A DNA stretch of 64,000 bases from contig JAIBAT010000104.1 in assembly GCA_019695055.1 (NCBI GenBank), forward strand, positions 30,770-94,769, in the 5' to 3' direction. The stretch comes from Candidatus Sumerlaeaceae bacterium (GTDB taxonomy: Bacteria > Sumerlaeota > Sumerlaeia > Sumerlaeales > Sumerlaeaceae). The first letter of the stretch is position 1, and every line of letters begins with the position of its first letter. A program made the position numbers and the translations under genes. Under the pieces are notes generated by a model. The model was not told where the DNA came from, ran no database searches, and saw nothing but the letters and a program-made list of their open reading frames with translations. Shown one piece after another: positions 41,499-51,087 of this stretch.

Positions 41499-42580
41499 TT
41501 GCCTGTCGCTTTTTCCTTTTCGCGCCAATGCGCCGCAAGCTGCCCGCATGCGCCGTCCACGTCCAGGCCCTTTGAGTATCGAACGCTTGCCGTGAAACCC
41601 TGCGAAAGGAGATACTGCTGGAATCTTAGCACTCGATCTTCTGGCGGACGCTTGAAGGGCAGATGGGAATCTGGATTCCAGGGAATCAGATTGATTTTGC
41701 ACGGCATGCCACGCAGCAAAACCGCCAACTCCCGTGCGTTGTCCAGCGTGTCGTTCTCGCCGCCGAGCATGACATATTCAAAAGTGATGCGGCGTCTCTG
41801 TTTGAGCGGGAATGCCCGGCAGGCGTCGAGCAAATTCTCGATGGGGTAGCGCTTGTTGATGGGCATGATGCGGTTGCGATACTCATTATTCGAGGCGTTC
41901 AGGGAAATGGCAAGACTTACGCCAGTATTCGCCTCTCCCAATTTCTCAATGCCGGGCAGGATGCCGGATGTTGAGACAGTGATTCGGCGACCGGCAATGC
42001 CGATTGCATCGGGATCTGCGAGTAGGCGCAACGCGGGAATCAAATTTTCGAGGTTGAGCAGCGGCTCGCCCATGCCCATGAAAACAAGGTTTCTCGGGCT
42101 GTCATCCTTTCCGGCAACGCGCTGGGCCAGCAGGACCTGGGAGACAATCTCGGCAGTGGTCATCTGGCGCTGAAAGCCGCCAAATCCGGTCATGCAAAAT
42201 TTGCAGTCCACCGCGCAGCCAACCTGTGACGAGACGCATAACGTAAACCAATTACGCTCTCGAATCAATACACTTTCCACAACCTTGCCGTCTGCCAGGC
42301 GATAGATCAATTTCTTAGATCCGTCCGTGGATACTTTGACTTCGCCAACAGTGGCGTGGCCGATGGTGCAATTCTCTGCAAGCCAATCCCGGAAATCCCT
42401 TGCCAGATTGTGCATCTCGGCAAACTCCGTCGCGCCACGGATATATAGCCAATGGTGCAATTGTCGGGCACGAAAGGCAGGGAATCCAGCCTCGCGAACG
42501 AATTCCTTCAAGGCGTCAAAATCCATGCCAAGCAAGGCTGGTTTCGGTCTGGAGGAATGGTTGTGAGTGGGGACGGCCAT
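41495..42580 (-). CDS. rlmN: 23S rRNA (adenine(2503)-C2)-methyltransferase
   Basis: The 361-residue radical SAM enzyme has the cluster motif CAVDCKFCMTGFGGFQRQM, preceded by the N-terminal accessory domain (FPAFRARQLHHWLYIRGA). The methyl-carrying Cys should lie in the late YSKGLDVDGACGQL segment, followed by the GQLAAHW tail. RlmN methylates C2 of A2503 in 23S rRNA and of A37 in some tRNAs. It starts 23 bp after the mrp stop and overlaps pgeF by 4 bp, placing it in the middle of a four- to five-gene minus-strand operon with RNA-related functions. Confidence 0.96.
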   Translation of the reverse strand: MAVPTHNHSSRPKPALLGMDFDALKEFVREAGFPAFRARQLHHWLYIRGATEFAEMHNLARDFRDWLAENCTIGHATVGEVKVSTDGSKKLIYRLADGKVVESVLIRERNWFTLCVSSQVGCAVDCKFCMTGFGGFQRQMTTAEIVSQVLLAQRVAGKDDSPRNLVFMGMGEPLLNLENLIPALRLLADPDAIGIAGRRITVSTSGILPGIEKLGEANTGVSLAISLNASNNEYRNRIMPINKRYPIENLLDACRAFPLKQRRRITFEYVMLGGENDTLDNARELAVLLRGMPCKINLIPWNPDSHLPFKRPPEDRVLRFQQYLLSQGFTASVRYSKGLDVDGACGQLAAHWREKEKATGK

Positions 42581-42603
42581 GTTCAGACTCCCAGAATCAG
42601 GCC

Positions 42604-43710
42604 TTAGGACCTGATCGGTGAGGGCTCACGTTCTGCTTGCGTGAAATTCTGCACACTGACTTGTGCGGCGAGCTGCTCGGCGATTTGCCGGAAACGCTGC
42701 ACGGATTCTGAATTCGGATGGCCAATAACCACGGGAACTCCGCTGTCGCCACCTTCGCGAATGGGTGGTTCGAGCGGAATCTGCCCAAGGAAGGGAATCC
42801 CGTAAATGCGGGCCACGTTCTCGCCACCACCGGTTCCGAAAATGTCGGTTCGCTCCCCGGACTTCGGGGAAATGAAATAGCTCATGTTTTCCACGATTCC
42901 CAGCAGCGGCACCTTTTGAGACTCAAACATCATGATGCCTTTGCGCACATCCTGCACCGCAACGGCCTGTGGGGTGGTCACATGGACAATGCCCGTAATC
43001 TTGACGAGCTGGATCAGCGAAATCTGCACGTCCCCGGTGCCGGGGGGTAGGTCCACCACCAGGTAATCCAATTCCCCCCAGTCCACCTGCCCGAGAAACT
43101 GTTTCAGTGCGCTGTTGAGCATGGGGCCACGCCAAATCACCGGAGTGTCTTCGCCAACAAGGAAACCCATGGACATGATCTTCAGCCCGTGCTTTTCCAC
43201 GGGAATCATCATCTCGATCTCGTTGCCCTGCGCGTCTGTACGGACGGTCAATTGCGGTTGCTCCTCCGTAACGCCCAGCATCAGCGGAATATTTGGCCCG
43301 TAAATATCCGCATCGAGCAGACCAACCCGGGCCCCCGATTGAGCCAGAGCTATCGCCAGGTTTACGCTCACGGTGGATTTGCCGACGCCGCCTTTTCCTG
43401 ATGCGACACCAATGATATTACGAACGCCCGTCGCCAAATCCTGCGGGCGCAGCGTGGAAGTGACATTGGCACCCATATTGACGAGCACTTTCTTGACACC
43501 AGCAACCCGCGTGACGGCCGCCTTTACATCACTCTCGATCTGCGCTTTCAGCGGGCATGCCGGTGTGGTCAGCATGACAGTAAGCGAAACTTCGCCATTG
43601 TCGCCAATCTTTAGGTCGCGGATCATGTTCAGGGAAACCAGATCCCGCTGCAGATCCGGGTCGTTTACCGTGCGCAGCGCCACAAGCACATCTTCTTCTG
43701 AAACAGCCAT
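42604..43710 (-). CDS. mrp: Mrp/ApbC-family iron-sulfur cluster carrier ATPase
   Basis: The 368-residue protein has an N-terminal MIP18-like domain (MAVSEEDVLVALRTVNDPD, with TPACPLK) and a ParA/MinD-type P-loop domain with the deviant Walker A SGKGGVGKST, LLDADIYGPNIPLMLG and VVDLPPGTGD. Members carry and deliver Fe-S clusters. The usual CxxC cluster-binding motif near the C-terminus is not evident here, where NMSYFISPKSGERTDIFG stands in place of the Cys-containing form. Several bacterial homologues also lack one or both Cys. I chose the ATG at 43710, since the longer frame upstream does not match. The rlmN and MiaB radical SAM enzymes nearby need such clusters. Confidence 0.9.
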   Translation of the reverse strand: MAVSEEDVLVALRTVNDPDLQRDLVSLNMIRDLKIGDNGEVSLTVMLTTPACPLKAQIESDVKAAVTRVAGVKKVLVNMGANVTSTLRPQDLATGVRNIIGVASGKGGVGKSTVSVNLAIALAQSGARVGLLDADIYGPNIPLMLGVTEEQPQLTVRTDAQGNEIEMMIPVEKHGLKIMSMGFLVGEDTPVIWRGPMLNSALKQFLGQVDWGELDYLVVDLPPGTGDVQISLIQLVKITGIVHVTTPQAVAVQDVRKGIMMFESQKVPLLGIVENMSYFISPKSGERTDIFGTGGGENVARIYGIPFLGQIPLEPPIREGGDSGVPVVIGHPNSESVQRFRQIAEQLAAQVSVQNFTQAEREPSPIRS

Positions 43711-43754
43711 TATAAGGGTCTTTCCATGCTGGGGGAGTGGCGAATTGCCGAACC

Positions 43755-43818
43755 GCCTTGATTCAGCATGGGAATACACGCCACCCGCGTTATTTATCGG
43801 AAAAACGCTGAATCAGGC
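43755..43818. repeat. Inverted repeat spanning the 3' end of the GT4-like gene
   Basis: TGATTCAGC (43759-43767) pairs exactly with GCTGAATCA (43807-43815), and GCC/GGC pairs extend it past a one-base bulge. The loop is 39 bp. One arm overlaps the stop codon of the glycosyltransferase gene, so the structure could be a terminator or attenuator in the spacer before mrp. No T-run is present. Confidence 0.4.
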
Positions 43819-45198
43819 GCGCGTTCCGGTGACCTTGGACAAAACCCTCTTCAGCAAAGATGGTTTTCCGTGGTGAAGCATGCCGCTGGCATGGCGCTTC
43901 AGTAAATCCCCATGCAGCGCGGCAAGACTGCTGGGAGCCAATCCCTGCTCAGTTCGGTCCCCGGAAAATTCCGGCGCTGCCACCCAGTTCAGAAGTGGTG
44001 TCAGTACCTTCATCTCGTCATACTCGGTATCCAGGAACCGTTTGGCCCGCTTGGCGCGACCCTTTGCGGCTTCCGGGTCGCTGGCGATCCGAAGCAGTTC
44101 CCCGGCCATTGCCTCGGCATCTCCGATGGGAAACGTGTATACCAGCTCATTGGCGGATAGAGTCCGGGTGAATTCGCACAGTTCGGTTGTCAAGACGGGC
44201 GTCTGGTACAACATCCAGTCCACGATACGGTTTCTGTGCCCAAGTTCGCACTCATACGAAAACGAATCCACATTGATGGCGACGTCGGCCTGCCGATAAT
44301 ACGACGGCATTTGCTCCGTGGGGACCCATCCGGAAAAATGGAACCGATGCGCGATATCACTTTCCTCGACCAGCTTCTGAAACCGTGAGAACGTCTCGGT
44401 ATCATGGCCGCCAATCTCGCCGCCTGTGGAAATAAAATAAATCCGGGGATTGCGGCGCATGGCGATTTCGATGCCGTGAAAAAGAACTTCCGGATCGCAC
44501 CACGAGTTGTAGCCGCCGCTCCAAAGGATCATGAAGCAATCGGCGGGAATCAGGCGCGCCTTCACTGCCACGGGAAACCCGCTGATGTTACCCGCCATGG
44601 CGCGCGAGCAGGGGAGGATCTTGTGAACCAGTCTCTCACCCGATGTTCTAGCATTAAGACGCCCGGCGAACCCGAGCTGACCGATTAACGCATACTTTTG
44701 GGCTTCGGATGCGGTACTGAAGCGATCTCCCGCCAGAAGACCCTGGAACAACAGCTTCCACTGGTCGTAGAGTGCCGCGTCATTGTTGTGCACCATGGCC
44801 TGCAACTGCTTTTCGGCGAAGGGTTCGCCATTGTAATCGAGCCACAACGGCAGGTGAAACGGAAGGGAGGCCGCGATCCCGTTCATAATGTCCGTCGTGG
44901 AAACGACACAGTTAAACTTGCATCCAATATGAAGAGTCCGCAGAGCCTCGGACGTTTGTTTGCGATGGTACTTCAACCGCAGGATGGTGAGAAACTCACC
45001 TGCTTCTTCCCGCTGGGGGCCGGCATAGCTTTTCACGTTGTCGCTGAAGTCACCGAAATCGATGAGACCCAGCATCACGTTGTGCCGTTTCTTCGCGATG
45101 GACTCGGCAAAATGCCAGGTTCGCAAACCCGGGGCATAGAGTTTCTCTGAAGGGTCCACCGGCAGTGGCCCGACACCCAGTACCAGCACATTTGACAT
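43813..45198 (-). CDS. GT-B-fold glycosyltransferase (GT4-like)
   Basis: The 461-residue protein has an N-terminal Rossmann domain (MSNVLVLGVGPLPVDPSEKL) and a second domain with ILWSGGYNSWCDPEVLFHGI, FHFSGWVPTEQMPSYYRQAD and VAINVDSFSYECELGHRNRI, the expected donor-nucleotide site of GT4-like enzymes. It lacks membrane segments and probably acts at the cytoplasmic face on a lipid-linked or protein acceptor. It lies between miaB (72 bp upstream) and mrp (102 bp downstream), a mixed context that does not reveal its glycan. The sugar donor is unknown. Confidence 0.78.
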   Translation of the reverse strand: MSNVLVLGVGPLPVDPSEKLYAPGLRTWHFAESIAKKRHNVMLGLIDFGDFSDNVKSYAGPQREEAGEFLTILRLKYHRKQTSEALRTLHIGCKFNCVVSTTDIMNGIAASLPFHLPLWLDYNGEPFAEKQLQAMVHNNDAALYDQWKLLFQGLLAGDRFSTASEAQKYALIGQLGFAGRLNARTSGERLVHKILPCSRAMAGNISGFPVAVKARLIPADCFMILWSGGYNSWCDPEVLFHGIEIAMRRNPRIYFISTGGEIGGHDTETFSRFQKLVEESDIAHRFHFSGWVPTEQMPSYYRQADVAINVDSFSYECELGHRNRIVDWMLYQTPVLTTELCEFTRTLSANELVYTFPIGDAEAMAGELLRIASDPEAAKGRAKRAKRFLDTEYDEMKVLTPLLNWVAAPEFSGDRTEQGLAPSSLAALHGDLLKRHASGMLHHGKPSLLKRVLSKVTGTRA

Positions 45199-45270
45199 AC
45201 ATCTATTTCTATGGCGCCGCTGACGAATAGCAACAGAAAGACGCGCGAATGGTGAAAAACCGGGGTGCGA

Positions 45271-46617
45271 CTATGCTGTTGGTAGCTGATGACCGATAAG
45301 CGTATGTGGGTAGGACTCGGTGACCTCGACCCGTACCAGAGTGCCTAAGAGGCTGGAATCACCCTTAAAAATAACGCACTTGTCCCCACGTGTCCGGCCC
45401 ATGACTTCGCTTTCACGCCTCTTTGATACTGACTCGACCAGTACCTCAAACTGCTGCCCGATGCAACTCGCGTTGATTTCGCCGCTGATCTGCTCCTGCC
45501 TCCCGAGGCATCGCTGGATGCGGTGCTTTTTCAGTTCCTCGGGAATGGAATCCAGCCACGTGGCGGCTTTCGTTCCCTCCCGCGGCGAGTAGCCAAATAT
45601 GAACGCGCTGTCCCATCGGGCCTTCTCCACGAGGTCGTAGGTGTCGTGAAAATCCTCATCGGTTTCGTCCGGAAAACCCACGATGATGTCGGTAGTAATG
45701 GTCACGTTCGGTATGCGTTCCCGAACCTTTTCCAGTAATTCCAGGTACTGCTCTTTGGTATAAAATCGCTTCATGCGTCGGAGGACCCGGTTTGACCCCG
45801 CCTGCACCGGAAGGTGGATGTTCTCGCAAACCTTGGAAAGCGACGCCATGGCGTCGATGAGCCGGTCTGAGCAGTCCTTCGGGTGGCTCGTGATGAATCG
45901 AATTCGCTCCAATCCGGCCACCTCGTTAACGGCGGCCAGCAAGTCCGCGAAATCGGCTCCATCCGTCCGATAGGAATTTACGTTCTGCCCCAGCAGCATG
46001 ACTTCCTTGAAACCCTGGTCGGCGAGACGCTTGACCTCGTCCACAATGTCTCGGACTGGGCGGCTGACTTCGCGGCCGCGGGTTTTGGGGACGATGCAAA
46101 AGGAGCAGAAGTTGTTGCACCCGTACATGATCGTCGCCAGAGCCTTAACGTTGTGCCTGCGCCGCACACCCTCGTCACCGAGGAACACCGGTTTGTCCAC
46201 GTCGCCAATGGCAAGGATGCGCTCTTTGGTAGTGGTCACTTGGTCCAGTAGACTTCCAAGGCGAAACAAATCTCGCGTCCCGACGACCAAATCGGCTTGT
46301 GGCAGCTTCTCCATCAGCCGTTCGCCTTCCTTTTGTGCCATGCAACCGGCCACGGTGACAACCATATCGGGGCGTTTCTTCTTAAATGCTGCCAGGTTGG
46401 AAATACGGCCCAGGGCCCGTTCCTCGGCGCCCTCGCGAACCACGCAGGTATTGACCACGACAACATCAGCATCTGCCTCAGATTCCACGCGGCGCAGGCC
46501 ACGCCCCTCCATGATACCCGACATGATTTCGGAATCATTATCGTTCATCTGGCAGCCGTAAGTTACGACACAGTAGGTCTCGTGGGGCTTTGCTGGTGCT
46601 TGGGGGCTCATTGGCAT
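45271..46617 (-). CDS. miaB: tRNA-2-methylthio-N6-dimethylallyladenosine synthase
   Basis: The 448-residue methylthiotransferase has the N-terminal UPF0004 domain with three cluster cysteines (TYGCQMNDNDSEI, NTCVVREGAEERA, VAGCMAQKEGERL), the radical SAM motif GCNNFCSFCIVPKTRGREVSR and a C-terminal TRAM domain (about 385-446, with RTRGDKCVIF). The extra GREVSR sequence and TRAM region favour MiaB over RimO or MtaB. It converts the isopentenyl-A37 made by MiaA into the ms2i6A form. It diverges from the YhaM-like gene across 283 bp, in which I see no further gene or obvious promoter. Confidence 0.95.
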   Translation of the reverse strand: MPMSPQAPAKPHETYCVVTYGCQMNDNDSEIMSGIMEGRGLRRVESEADADVVVVNTCVVREGAEERALGRISNLAAFKKKRPDMVVTVAGCMAQKEGERLMEKLPQADLVVGTRDLFRLGSLLDQVTTTKERILAIGDVDKPVFLGDEGVRRRHNVKALATIMYGCNNFCSFCIVPKTRGREVSRPVRDIVDEVKRLADQGFKEVMLLGQNVNSYRTDGADFADLLAAVNEVAGLERIRFITSHPKDCSDRLIDAMASLSKVCENIHLPVQAGSNRVLRRMKRFYTKEQYLELLEKVRERIPNVTITTDIIVGFPDETDEDFHDTYDLVEKARWDSAFIFGYSPREGTKAATWLDSIPEELKKHRIQRCLGRQEQISGEINASCIGQQFEVLVESVSKRRESEVMGRTRGDKCVIFKGDSSLLGTLVRVEVTESYPHTLIGHQLPTA

Positions 46618-46900
46618 GGACGATTTACGGAAGGCTGCCGGGGCTATTCATGACGGCAAGTTCTGGCGGTACGGATAGAGAACCGAATCAATGACCAGGG
46701 CCAAGAACCACGGTATTTGCTGGATTGATGTGGCGGACGGTTGTTCAGCGACATTTGTAACTACAAGTTTTGCAATCGGTTACGGCCTGGAACGGCCCTT
46801 CCGGCCACCTTGAGGCCCCTCTTGCCCTTTGGCCTTGAATGTTCCAGCAAGGTGGCGAAACTCCAGGACCATAGACAGATAGAACGGAAATCGCGAAGTC

Positions 46901-47983
46901 GTGGCTCGGAAATACCTTAAGATCAGCGAACTCAAGTCGGGCACCAAGGTGGAAGCCTGTTACCTGCTCCAGAATTTTCAGGTTCGCCCCAAGAAGGACG
47001 GCGGGAATTTTGTGACGCTAGTTCTGCGTGACGCGACCGGAAAGTTGACGGGGGTCATGTGGGACAATTTCGACTCGCTGACTGCCGGTCTCATCAAGGA
47101 AAACGATTTCGTCGAGGTCGCCGGCGACGTGCTGACATACAACGGTCAGCTACAGTTCAAAGCCACCCGCGTGACGAAAGTTCCCGATGATGAGGTGGAT
47201 GGCAGTTACTTTATGCCGCGCACCCAGGTGCCAATGGCTGAACTGGAGGCGACTCTGGCAGACCTGCGGGGGCAAATCAAAGACGCGGATTATAAGCTCC
47301 TGATCGACACGATTTTCGCCAGTTCGGAGTTCATGGATCGTTTCCGGCGCGCCCCCAGCGCTGTGTCCATGCATCAGGCCTTTCTGGGCGGGCTGTTTGA
47401 GCACACGTTATGCGTGGTGAAGAATGCGCTGAAGATTGCGGACAATTATCCGCAAGCAAACCGCTCCCTCCTGATTTGCGCCGGGTTGCTCCATGACATT
47501 GGCAAGACCGTGGAGTTTTCCTATGAAAAGAAAATCGTTTACTGCGACGTGGGGCGCCTGCTGGGCCACATTTCCATTGGAAACGCCATGGTGGAGGTCC
47601 AGTGCTCGCGATTGCCAAACTTCCCGATGGGCAAAAAGGTGCTGGTTCAGCACATGATTCTCAGCCACCATGGATTTCTGGAGTTCGGCAGCCCAAAATT
47701 GCCCCAGACGCTTGAGGCGCTCATCCTGCATCACGCCGACCTCATCGATGCGCAGCTTGCCAACTTTATCGAGAATATGTATTCTGGTGAAGAGTCGGGC
47801 GCGAGGTGGGAGTATTCCAACATGCTGGAGCGCCAGATCTACCGGAACACTACCACGGAGATAGAGGGCAGCGAACTAATGCGCCTGCTGTCGTATGGGA
47901 CGGGGCGTCCCCGCTCCGTGCCATCGCCAGAGGACTATGCGCGGGCCGTGCCGGCGGACGATTTACTTCAAGGGGCTGTTTAG
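46901..47983 (+). CDS. YhaM-like 3'-5' exoribonuclease (OB-fold plus HD domain)
   Basis: The 360-residue protein combines an N-terminal OB-fold (about 10-95, with FVTLVLRDATGKLTGVMWDN) and an HD phosphohydrolase domain (about 155-300) whose ligands are visible in HTLCVVKNA, LLHDIGK and the later HHADLIDAQ. This is the arrangement of YhaM/CbfA-type 3'-5' exonucleases, which degrade RNA or single-stranded DNA. The start is GTG at 46901 with a weak ACGGAAA upstream. It converges on ppc with 11 bp between stops. Together with hfq and the beta-CASP nuclease it adds to the RNA-turnover genes of this region. Confidence 0.86.
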   Translation: MARKYLKISELKSGTKVEACYLLQNFQVRPKKDGGNFVTLVLRDATGKLTGVMWDNFDSLTAGLIKENDFVEVAGDVLTYNGQLQFKATRVTKVPDDEVDGSYFMPRTQVPMAELEATLADLRGQIKDADYKLLIDTIFASSEFMDRFRRAPSAVSMHQAFLGGLFEHTLCVVKNALKIADNYPQANRSLLICAGLLHDIGKTVEFSYEKKIVYCDVGRLLGHISIGNAMVEVQCSRLPNFPMGKKVLVQHMILSHHGFLEFGSPKLPQTLEALILHHADLIDAQLANFIENMYSGEESGARWEYSNMLERQIYRNTTTEIEGSELMRLLSYGTGRPRSVPSPEDYARAVPADDLLQGAV

Positions 47984-47994
47984 TATTTCCCAGC

Positions 47995-50859
47995 CTAGCC
48001 GGTGCTCTGCATCGCGGCTGCAATCCCCGTAATACTTAGCAGGATCGCGTTGCGCCAGGCCTTGTTGGTTTCCTCATCTCGCTCTTCGTTATGGGAATCC
48101 CAGTCCTGAAGCAATGCCACCTGGAGTTTGCTTATGGGAGTGACAAGCGGGTTTCTCAGCGAGATGATGTTCCGCATGACCGGAGCCTTTTCGATGAGTT
48201 CCGTTTGCCGGGTCACCTTCAGCAGCCATGAGTGGGTCTTCTCGAACTCCTGGTCGATGCGCTCGTGAATGCGTTTGCCCAGCTTTCGGGGTGACACACG
48301 GTCGGCATACATCTCCGCCGTTTTCAGGTGCGCCCTCACCAATTCAAATTGGGCGTTGTCAACCACAGTCTTGAAAAAGGCCCAGCCCTCATACATGTCC
48401 TGAAGCATCTTAAGCTTCTTCGGGTCGTTGCCCGCCAGCCATTCCATGGAACTCCCAAGGCCGTACCATCCCGGAATGACATACCGGCTCTGAACCCAGG
48501 CAAAGACCCAGGGAATGGCCCGCAAGTCCTGAAGGCCAACGATGTTCGCGCTCGACCTTGCAACCGGACGGCTCGCGATGGGAAGGCGGCTGATGTGAGC
48601 AATGGGGGTGGACTTTGTGTAGAAGGTCCAGAAATCCGAATCATCATACACCAGTGACCGGTAGACCCCCACGGAGTGCCCGGCCATATCCTGCATGGCC
48701 TTCAGCCATGCGGGCTTGGGATTGGATTTCCCGTCCTGATCCAACCACGTGGCGAGAATGGTGGCATTGGCAATCTGCTCCAGGTGGCGATGCGCAAGGG
48801 GGGCCAGTCCGTAGCGGAAGGACACCACCTCGCCCTGCTCGGTGAAACGGATGGCTCCGTCAAAACTCTTTTCCGGTTGGGAAAGGATTGCACGATTGGC
48901 GCGACCACCGCCGCGCCCTACTGTACCGCCACGTCCGTGGAACAGGCGCAGATTTAGCTTTGCCTTGTGGCAGGCCTGCGCCAGCCAGAATTGCGTGTCC
49001 TGCAATGCCCAGTTGGCCGCCAGATATCCGCCGTCCTTGCTGCTGTCGCTATAGCCCAGCATGATCTCCTGGAAATTGCCACGCGCCTTGACTTGGGCCT
49101 TGTAGGCCTTGTTGCCAAACAACTCTGTCATCAGGTGGTGGCAGCGCTTCAGGTCGTCGATGGTTTCAAAGAGGGGAATGACGTCGAGATCGCTCTCCAT
49201 CTCGACCTTGCCGCCGTCCAGGCGCCAGCGGACAAGGCCCTGTTCCTTCGCAAGCAGCAACACTTCAAGGATATCACTGATACCATGGGTCATACTGATG
49301 ACGTAGCAGTGAATCGAATGGTTTGAAATATACCTGTGCGCGTGCCGGATGACTTCCAGCACATCGAAGATCTTTCGGGACGCTTCGGAACCGCGCCAAT
49401 CGCGCGACGCCAGTGGCCGCACCTGGCAAAGTTCCGCTGTAAGCACTTTGACCTTATCCTTCTCACTCAGGGACGCGTAGGTCCGGCCGCGCGGCAGCAC
49501 GTTGGCATGGGCAAAGAGCTCGTCCAGAACCTTCTCATGCTCATTGCTATGTTCGCGAACGTCCAATGTGGCGAGATGGAACCCGAAGGTGCGCGCCTGA
49601 ATGATAAGGTTTGCCAGCATTCCATCGTTGGCCAGGGCACGTGCCGCACTGTTTTCGAGGCTCCGGTGAATAACCAGCAGGTCCTCGATAAACTCCGCGG
49701 ATTGCTTATAGGCTGGTGGGTGGGGAACAAACGCCGGACCCTCCGCGCGGAAGTCTTCGAGATTTTTCAGGTGGTCAAGGCTTGCCTGCAATCGGCGTCC
49801 GATGTATTCCAATTTAATGGCATAAGGCTCCAGAGCCAGGCGATTGCTGACTGTTTCATCCAGCTCGATTTCGGCACCGTCCGCCGCCAGGGACTCGTTG
49901 AGTTCGCGACTGATTTGCACGAGGCGGGAACTGAGGGTCAGTTCCCGCTGCAACTCGCGCACGCGGACAATATAGTGCCGCAGCATCAGCGATTTATGGT
50001 AGAGCAGCGTGCGCCAGGTTATATCGGGAGTGACGTTCGGATTTCCGTCGCGGTCCCCGCCCACCCAGGAATGGTATCTGATAAACACGGGGATGTTGAA
50101 CTTCTGCCCCGGATAGGCCTCGGCCAGAGCATTTCGCAAGTCCGCGTGAAGCCATGTCACGACTGTAAGAATCGTACGTTCGAAATAGTAGAGGCTGTTC
50201 TGTACCTCGTCTGAAACCGTCACTGTGTTGGCGCGTAATTCGTCTGTTTCCCAAAGCGCGGTCAGCGTGCGGCGCAATTCTCGCTCCGCCAGGTTCACCG
50301 TGTCCAATGGGCGGTCCAGCAGCGGCGAATCCGGCGGTTGGTTTCTCTCAGAGAGCCACCCCGCAACCCTTTGCAGCTTCTCCAAAACGGCGCGCCGTCG
50401 CGCCTCAGTTGGGTGTGCTGTGATTGTGGGGCGGATATCAATCTTGTTGAGAAGGGCCTGAACCTGTTTGGCGGTCATGCCGTCAGCTTTCAGGCGAAAG
50501 ATGGCTTCAGAAATGGATTCGGGGCGTGCAGGTTGCGACGCGCGAGCCTGGCGGGTACGATTGACGCGAACAATCTCAATCTGCTCAATCGTATTCAAGA
50601 GTTGGAACAAGACCGTGAAAGCCCGAAGTACGAGTTGGGCAGTCTGTGGAATCCGAAGTTCGGGGAACTTATCGAGGAGCGTATCGGGCTGGAGGGTTGT
50701 GTCCGAATAAAGCTCGCGGGCCAGGCGGATGATCTTTTCCCCACCCTTAAGGCGCAGGACATCCCCCAGGAGTTCATCGATCAACTGGATGTCGTTGCTC
50801 AGGTCACTGGGAATGCCCTTTCCACGTGGGTCGAGCGATAAAAAGGACTCTTGGGGCAA
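47995..50859 (-). CDS. ppc: Phosphoenolpyruvate carboxylase
   Basis: The 954-residue protein is of normal length for bacterial Ppc and shows the catalytic His in TAHPTEARRRA, the basic loop FHGRGGTVGRGGGRANRAI, GYSDSSKDGGYLAANWAL and the C-terminal RNIISLRNPLVTPI segment. It carboxylates phosphoenolpyruvate to oxaloacetate, refilling the TCA cycle. The start is TTG, preceded by a strong AGAGGAGA. The next gene, dapL, is divergent across 228 bp. Oxaloacetate supply fits with sucC in the TCA cycle and with aspartate-derived lysine synthesis through DapL. Confidence 0.97.
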   Translation of the reverse strand: MPQESFLSLDPRGKGIPSDLSNDIQLIDELLGDVLRLKGGEKIIRLARELYSDTTLQPDTLLDKFPELRIPQTAQLVLRAFTVLFQLLNTIEQIEIVRVNRTRQARASQPARPESISEAIFRLKADGMTAKQVQALLNKIDIRPTITAHPTEARRRAVLEKLQRVAGWLSERNQPPDSPLLDRPLDTVNLAERELRRTLTALWETDELRANTVTVSDEVQNSLYYFERTILTVVTWLHADLRNALAEAYPGQKFNIPVFIRYHSWVGGDRDGNPNVTPDITWRTLLYHKSLMLRHYIVRVRELQRELTLSSRLVQISRELNESLAADGAEIELDETVSNRLALEPYAIKLEYIGRRLQASLDHLKNLEDFRAEGPAFVPHPPAYKQSAEFIEDLLVIHRSLENSAARALANDGMLANLIIQARTFGFHLATLDVREHSNEHEKVLDELFAHANVLPRGRTYASLSEKDKVKVLTAELCQVRPLASRDWRGSEASRKIFDVLEVIRHAHRYISNHSIHCYVISMTHGISDILEVLLLAKEQGLVRWRLDGGKVEMESDLDVIPLFETIDDLKRCHHLMTELFGNKAYKAQVKARGNFQEIMLGYSDSSKDGGYLAANWALQDTQFWLAQACHKAKLNLRLFHGRGGTVGRGGGRANRAILSQPEKSFDGAIRFTEQGEVVSFRYGLAPLAHRHLEQIANATILATWLDQDGKSNPKPAWLKAMQDMAGHSVGVYRSLVYDDSDFWTFYTKSTPIAHISRLPIASRPVARSSANIVGLQDLRAIPWVFAWVQSRYVIPGWYGLGSSMEWLAGNDPKKLKMLQDMYEGWAFFKTVVDNAQFELVRAHLKTAEMYADRVSPRKLGKRIHERIDQEFEKTHSWLLKVTRQTELIEKAPVMRNIISLRNPLVTPISKLQVALLQDWDSHNEERDEETNKAWRNAILLSITGIAAAMQSTG

Positions 50860-51087
50860 CGTGCATTCTCCTCTGATTGGGACTTTGGCGGAAACTCACC
50901 CGGAGCCGCCACCATGGCCATCTGTCCCGCGCCTAAAGGTGGCGGTCAAGTTCCAGTGTCGTCCCCAACAACCGTGCAAAAAGAACCAATTAGATCACCA
51001 AGTGGCTGAATTCGGATTCCACTTTACTGAAAACACGGATGGTCTCAGCCTCCGCGAAGTGAAATCGAGAAAGGTTCCCACCACGTC

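Noticed and set aside
49336..50214. Long plus-strand frame opposite ppc
   Set aside because: The minus strand encodes full-length phosphoenolpyruvate carboxylase with all motifs; the opposite frame has no recognisable domain.
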